From an uncultured Pseudohongiella sp. (GTDB lineage Bacteria; Pseudomonadota; Gammaproteobacteria; Pseudomonadales; Pseudohongiellaceae), in assembly GCA_951812715.1 (NCBI GenBank), contig OX638323.1, positions 372,001 through 436,000 on the forward strand: a DNA stretch of 64,000 nt. The letters are read 5' to 3'. Made by a program: the position numbers and the translations under genes. The notes below the pieces were generated by a model. It was not told where the DNA came from. It saw only the letters and a list, made by a program, of their open reading frames with translations, and made no database searches. The first letter of the stretch is position 1; every line of letters begins with the position of its first letter. Shown in pieces: positions 60,737 to 64,000 of the stretch.

Positions 60737-62406
60737 TTGTCCAATGAGACATGAGCCTGAAGCGAGTCTGTCGTTCCAACGAGACATGAGCCTGTAGTGT
60801 GGTTTCTGGGATCATCGGAGGATGATCGTGACACTACAGACAGAACGGGTTCGCACGCTGGAGGATGTGCGTGCGTTTTTGACGGGCAGCCAGGCGTTGG
60901 ATTTCGACGGTGTGGACCGCGAGGGCGCCTACGATCTGGTGCGCCGCACGCTGGTCCGTCTGGATTACGATCAGCTGGGCAAGCGGGACAAGGGTCTGGT
61001 CAAGCGCTACCTGGAGAAGATCACCGGCCTGTCGCGCGCGCAACTGACGCGGCTGGTCGCGCAATACCGGGCGACGGGCCGCATCGAGGACCGCCGCCGC
61101 AAGCCGCCGTCCCGACCGTTCCGGCGGCGCTACACGGACGCGGACATCCGCCTGCTGGCGCGGGTGGACGAGGGTCTGGACAACATGTCCGGCCCCGCGA
61201 CGCGGGCGGTGTTGCGGCGGCAGTACCGGATGCATGGAGACAGTCGTTTCGAGCGGCTCGCGGGTTTGTCCAACGGACACCTGTACAACCTGCGCAAGTC
61301 CCGCGCCTACGGACTGGTGCGCAAGCGGTGGGACCGCACCCGGTCGACACCGGTGGCCATTGGCGATCGGCGCAAGCCGGACCCGCGCGGCCGGCCGGGC
61401 TGGTTGCGCGTGGACACGGTGCACCAGGGCGATCTGGACGGCGCCAAGGGCGTGTATCTGATCAATCTGGTGGACAGTGTGACCCAATGGGAGCACGTGG
61501 CCGCCGTGGAGGCGATTTCGGAGCGGTTCCTGCTGCCGGCGCTTGCGGAATCGCTGGCGGGGTTTCCCTTTCGGATTCGGGGCTTCCATGCCGACAATGG
61601 TTCGGAGTACATCAACCACCGCGTCGCCGGGTTGCTCGACAAACTGCATGTGGAGGAGTTCACCAAGTCGCGGCCGCGGCGCAGCAACGACAACGCGCTG
61701 GTCGAGGGGAAAAACGCCGCGGTGGAGCGCAAGTGGCTCGGCCACGACCCTATTCCGTGCTGTTTCGCCGACCGCGTCAACCGATTCACCGCGAGGGCGC
61801 TGACGCCCTGGCTGAACTTCCACCGCCCCTGCCTGTTTCCCACCGTGGAGCGGGACGCCAAGGGTCGCGAACGCGTGCGCTATCTTGACGCGGACGTGAT
61901 GACGCCGTGCGAGAAACTCGAATCGCTGCCGGACGCGGAGCGCTTTCTCGTCGAGGGGACGAGCTTGGCGGCGCTTGCGGCCCAATCCGTGGAGAGAAGC
62001 GATCTGGAGGCAGTCGAAGCGGTAAACCAGGCGCGGCGGGAGCTGTTCCGGGACATCGGCGTCGGCCGGACAGGCGCCGCGGTCGCGTGAATCGCCGGAA
62101 AAATCTTCACGAAGGCGGGGCGCCCTGTGGATTTGTGGACGAGTCCTGCGGACCGGCGCGCGCCCTGCGGGACGTGTGGACCGCCCGTGCGCAACGCGAG
62201 CGTTGCACACCGCCGGCCCACACTCGCGCGCCTCTCGCCCACAATTCCACAGGGCCGGCAACTACGCGCCGATGCCCGCCGACTCAAATTCGCCTTGCCG
62301 AAAGTCAACAAATTCTTCAGCATGTCGGGCACTGAAAGCCAACATCCCCGAAACTGCGGCACAGCTCGGTCAGGATCCAATTACAGGCTCATCTCCGAAT
62401 TGGAAA
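60737..62406 (+). mobile_element. Complete insertion sequence (DDE integrase type)
   Basis: The left end carries two direct copies of CCAAYGAGACATGAGCCTG (60741-60759 and about 60777-60795). The right end has the inverse, CAGGCTCAT followed six bases later by ATTGGA (about 62384-62404). One transposase gene fills the interior. The 290 bp after it are GC-rich with several stem-loops. I could not identify a target-site duplication with confidence. Confidence 0.7.
60822..62090 (+). CDS. IS transposase with rve/DDE integrase core
   Basis: A 422-residue transposase. An N-terminal helix-turn-helix region (about 60-110, with S-R-A-Q-L-T-R-L-V-A-Q-Y and R-R-R-Y-T-D-A-D) precedes the integrase core. 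The DDE triad is visible: Asp198 (R-V-D-T-V-H-Q-G-D), Asp258 (H-A-D-N-G-S-E-Y-I-N) and Glu295 (N-A-L-V-E-G-K-N). The length and motifs resemble IS481/ISNCY-type integrase transposases; I cannot place the family more exactly. The gene is intact. Codon use is more GC-rich than the CBASS island, indicating a separate arrival. Confidence 0.88.
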   Translation: MIVTLQTERVRTLEDVRAFLTGSQALDFDGVDREGAYDLVRRTLVRLDYDQLGKRDKGLVKRYLEKITGLSRAQLTRLVAQYRATGRIEDRRRKPPSRPFRRRYTDADIRLLARVDEGLDNMSGPATRAVLRRQYRMHGDSRFERLAGLSNGHLYNLRKSRAYGLVRKRWDRTRSTPVAIGDRRKPDPRGRPGWLRVDTVHQGDLDGAKGVYLINLVDSVTQWEHVAAVEAISERFLLPALAESLAGFPFRIRGFHADNGSEYINHRVAGLLDKLHVEEFTKSRPRRSNDNALVEGKNAAVERKWLGHDPIPCCFADRVNRFTARALTPWLNFHRPCLFPTVERDAKGRERVRYLDADVMTPCEKLESLPDAERFLVEGTSLAALAAQSVERSDLEAVEAVNQARRELFRDIGVGRTGAAVA

Positions 62407-62482
62407 ACACTCAAAGGCCGCGGCTTGTGGCAAAATGCGCGCTTTCCCGCAAAGCCTGGCGCCCGGCGGCATCGTTCGCAAT

Positions 62483-62839
62483 ATGAAAATCTACAAGGAA
62501 TTCCAGATCGAGGCAGCCCATCGCTTGCCGAATCTGCCGGCGGAGCATAAATGTTCACGCCTGCACGGGCATTCGTTCCGCATTATCGTCACCGTGGCAG
62601 GTCCGTTGCGGCAGCCGCAAGGCTGGGTGCGGGATTTCGCCGATATCACGGAGGCTTTCCAGCCCTTGTTCGAGCAACTCGATCATCGCTATCTGAATGA
62701 GATCGAAGGGCTGGAAAACCCCACCAGCGAAAATCTGGCAATCTGGATCTGGAAACGGCTGCAAACCTCCCTGCCTGACCTGACCGAAGTCGAAGTCCGT
62801 GAAACCTGCACCAGCGGCTGTCGTTACAACGGCGGCTAA
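62483..62839 (+). CDS. queD: 6-carboxy-5,6,7,8-tetrahydropterin synthase QueD
   Basis: A 118-residue enzyme of queuosine/7-deazaguanine synthesis. I start at M-K-I-Y-K-E-F; the 16 upstream open codons are not conserved. The zinc His residues lie in E-A-A-H-R-L-P and L-H-G-H-S-F, the catalytic Cys in H-K-C-S-R-L, and L-D-H-R-Y-L-N and E-N-P-T-S-E are typical. The end E-T-C-T-S-G-C-R-Y matches the E. coli enzyme. It sits just beyond the insertion sequence, whose end leaves about 76 bp for its promoter. Confidence 0.95.
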   Translation: MKIYKEFQIEAAHRLPNLPAEHKCSRLHGHSFRIIVTVAGPLRQPQGWVRDFADITEAFQPLFEQLDHRYLNEIEGLENPTSENLAIWIWKRLQTSLPDLTEVEVRETCTSGCRYNGG

Positions 62840-62990
62840 GCTATGGTGGCCCGCATTCCAATTCTTGCATGGTTTCCATTGTTGTTAACCAACCGGCGAT
62901 CCGTCGCGTTGTATGGGCAAGTATATGAAATTCTGCGGGACCGGCTCTTTGCCGGCATAATTTGATCCTGAATCTGGGAGGAGTGCACAA

Positions 62991-63410
62991 ATGGAAGGAG
63001 TGATAGCGTTAATGGTGCCTTTTGCGTTTTTCGCGACTTGTATCCTGATCTATTGGCTATTCGGCAAGGTGAGGCAGCATCGCGTTGAGAAACAAGCTGA
63101 AATCCAGCAGCAAATGCTGACGAAATTCGAATCGGCGGGAGAACTCGCTGCTTTCCTTGAAACCGACAGCGGTCGGCAGTTCATGCGTCAGTTTGAATCG
63201 AATCCTCACAGATCGATTCTTGCGCTCATGTCGATAGGAATCATACTCACTTTCCTCGGACTTGGATTTCATGGTCTGGGGTTCAGCAACAGTGATTTCG
63301 TCATTCCCGGGGTTATCACGCTTGTCATAGGCGCCGGCTTCATCGTGGCGGCCGTGGTGTCCAGACGTCTCTCCAGACAATGGCAGCAAGAATTGCGCAA
63401 CGGCGGTTGA
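62991..63410 (+). CDS. Small inner-membrane protein (DUF6249-like)
   Basis: A 139-residue protein with an N-terminal membrane helix (about 4-24), a charged cytoplasmic segment (R-Q-H-R-V-E-K-Q-A-E-I-Q-Q-Q, then E-L-A-A-F-L-E-T-D-S-G-R-Q-F) and two further helices (about 78-98 and 105-125). Such proteins are often found next to ECF sigma factors and are listed as DUF6249. AGGAGTG precedes the ATG. It lies 9 bp upstream of the sigma factor gene. Confidence 0.7.
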   Translation: MEGVIALMVPFAFFATCILIYWLFGKVRQHRVEKQAEIQQQMLTKFESAGELAAFLETDSGRQFMRQFESNPHRSILALMSIGIILTFLGLGFHGLGFSNSDFVIPGVITLVIGAGFIVAAVVSRRLSRQWQQELRNGG

Positions 63411-63419
63411 TCCAAAGCG

Positions 63420-63917
63420 ATGGACAAAGCCGCTTTCCGTGCGGTCCATGCGCAAACTGCGCGGCGGCTTCGCGCCTATCTGATCTCGGCGCTGAAAGAC
63501 CCGCCGCTGGCCGACGATCTGCTGCAAGAAGCCTATATCCGCCTGCTCCGCGCGGAATTGAAGGACGCGAACATCCACCAGATCCGTTCGTATCTATACA
63601 AGACCGCGCTGAGCCTGATTGCCGACCACGGCCGCGGATTGGCCAGGCAACGCAGATTGCGCGAGAGCCTGCCCGAACCGGAGCCCCATTGTCCGCGGCC
63701 CGAATTGAGCATAGACATGCAGCGGCTGTTCGATAAACTGGCGCCACGGCAACAGGCGTTGCTCTGGCTAGCCTATGTTGAAGGCGCCAGCCATCGCGAA
63801 ATTGCCGGCGCACTGGAAATTCGGGAATCCGGAGTGCGGGTGGCGCTGTTCCGGGCGCGCGGCAAAATGGCGCGGATTCTCGAAAACCACGGCTGGGATG
63901 CGGGAGATGCAAGATGA
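63420..63917 (+). CDS. RNA polymerase ECF-type sigma factor
   Basis: A 165-residue sigma-70 family protein. Region 2 is L-L-Q-E-A-Y-I-R-L-L and I-R-S-Y-L-Y-K-T-A-L-S-L-I-A-D. Region 4 (about 105-155) has Q-Q-A-L-L-W-L-A-Y-V-E-G-A-S-H-R-E-I-A-G-A-L and R-V-A-L-F-R-A-R-G-K-M. There is no region 3. The next gene starts within its stop (ATGA), the usual position for an anti-sigma factor. Confidence 0.88.
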   Translation: MDKAAFRAVHAQTARRLRAYLISALKDPPLADDLLQEAYIRLLRAELKDANIHQIRSYLYKTALSLIADHGRGLARQRRLRESLPEPEPHCPRPELSIDMQRLFDKLAPRQQALLWLAYVEGASHREIAGALEIRESGVRVALFRARGKMARILENHGWDAGDAR

Positions 63918-64000
63918 GTGTCAGCTCATGCCCGAAATCGAATGAGGTCATGCAAGCGGTTCGCTCGGACAATTGGCCCGAAAGCCTGCAAGCTCATGTG
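63914..64000 (+). CDS. Start of a gene coupled to the sigma factor (possible anti-sigma factor)
   Basis: An ATGA overlap with the sigma factor stop opens a frame of 29 codons (M-S-V-S-S-C-P-K-S-N-E-V-M-Q-A-V) that runs off the window. Too short to identify; the coupling suggests an anti-sigma or zinc-finger membrane protein. Confidence 0.55.
   Translation, partial: MSVSSCPKSNEVMQAVRSDNWPESLQAHV

Noticed and set aside
60834..62261. 475-codon frame antisense to the IS transposase
   Set aside because: A GC-rich shadow of the DDE transposase; no family features, while the plus-strand frame carries the full catalytic triad.

Overview
This 64 kb window reads as chromosome of a gammaproteobacterium. 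The main evidence is gene content and order: tig-clpP-clpX-lon-hupB-ppiD, sohB, rnhA-dnaQ-gloB-mltD, fadBA, ttcA, pdxB, and smc-zipA-ligA (zipA is essentially a gammaproteobacterial gene). The backbone is moderately GC-rich and dense, with short gaps and many 1-4 bp start/stop overlaps. No gene fixes the genus.

Layout. 1-12.5 kb: acuI/yhdH-like fragment, sohB, nudC, a NhaD/ArsB-type antiporter, dnaQ, rnhA, a methyltransferase, gloB, mltD, a POT peptide transporter, fabI and ppiD. 12.6-19.3 kb: the protein quality-control block hupB, lon, clpX, clpP, tig. 19.4-27.5 kb: an alpha/beta hydrolase divergent from a DUF6502-type gene with palindromic operator-like sites between them, a porin-like protein, msrB, alaA, pdxB, tusA-like, yheU and ttcA. 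27.5-30.8 kb: fadA/fadB. 30.87-31.52 kb: a non-coding array of mosaic hairpin-containing repeats. 31.7-38.1 kb: polysaccharide deacetylase, Bax-like hydrolase, BolA, an RbgA-type GTPase and a PreP-like M16C peptidase, closed by a strong terminator. 38.4-43.1 kb: a three-gene 2-oxoacid:ferredoxin oxidoreductase operon. 43.1-50.8 kb: djlA, ligA, zipA, smc.

The accessory segment is 51-62.4 kb. A 14-bp copy of the 3' end of tRNA-Asp lies at 51624, and the tRNA itself is at 60470, so an approximately 8.85 kb island appears to have entered at that tRNA. The island holds a purD-like gene broken by one in-frame stop, an IS3 transposase remnant abutting a truncated REP-associated (Y1) transposase, and an anti-phage CBASS locus. 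The CBASS locus has two divergent arms. The left arm encodes CD-NTase, HORMA and TRIP13-like ATPase. The right arm encodes an XRE repressor, an ImmA/IrrE protease (a CapH/CapP-like pair), a nuclease-SAVED effector (Cap4-like) and a second, shorter CD-NTase-like nucleotidyltransferase. The likely logic is as follows. HORMA/TRIP13 gates the first synthase. Its nucleotide product, or that of the second synthase, is sensed by SAVED and switches on DNA cleavage. CapH/CapP sets expression. Two synthases with one visible effector is the unusual part.

Right of the tRNA-Val/tRNA-Asp pair lies a complete DDE insertion sequence whose end sits just upstream of the tRNA promoter. It is followed by queD, a small membrane protein, an ECF sigma factor and the start of a coupled gene. 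All assignments rest on motif reading by eye; no searches or structure predictions were run.
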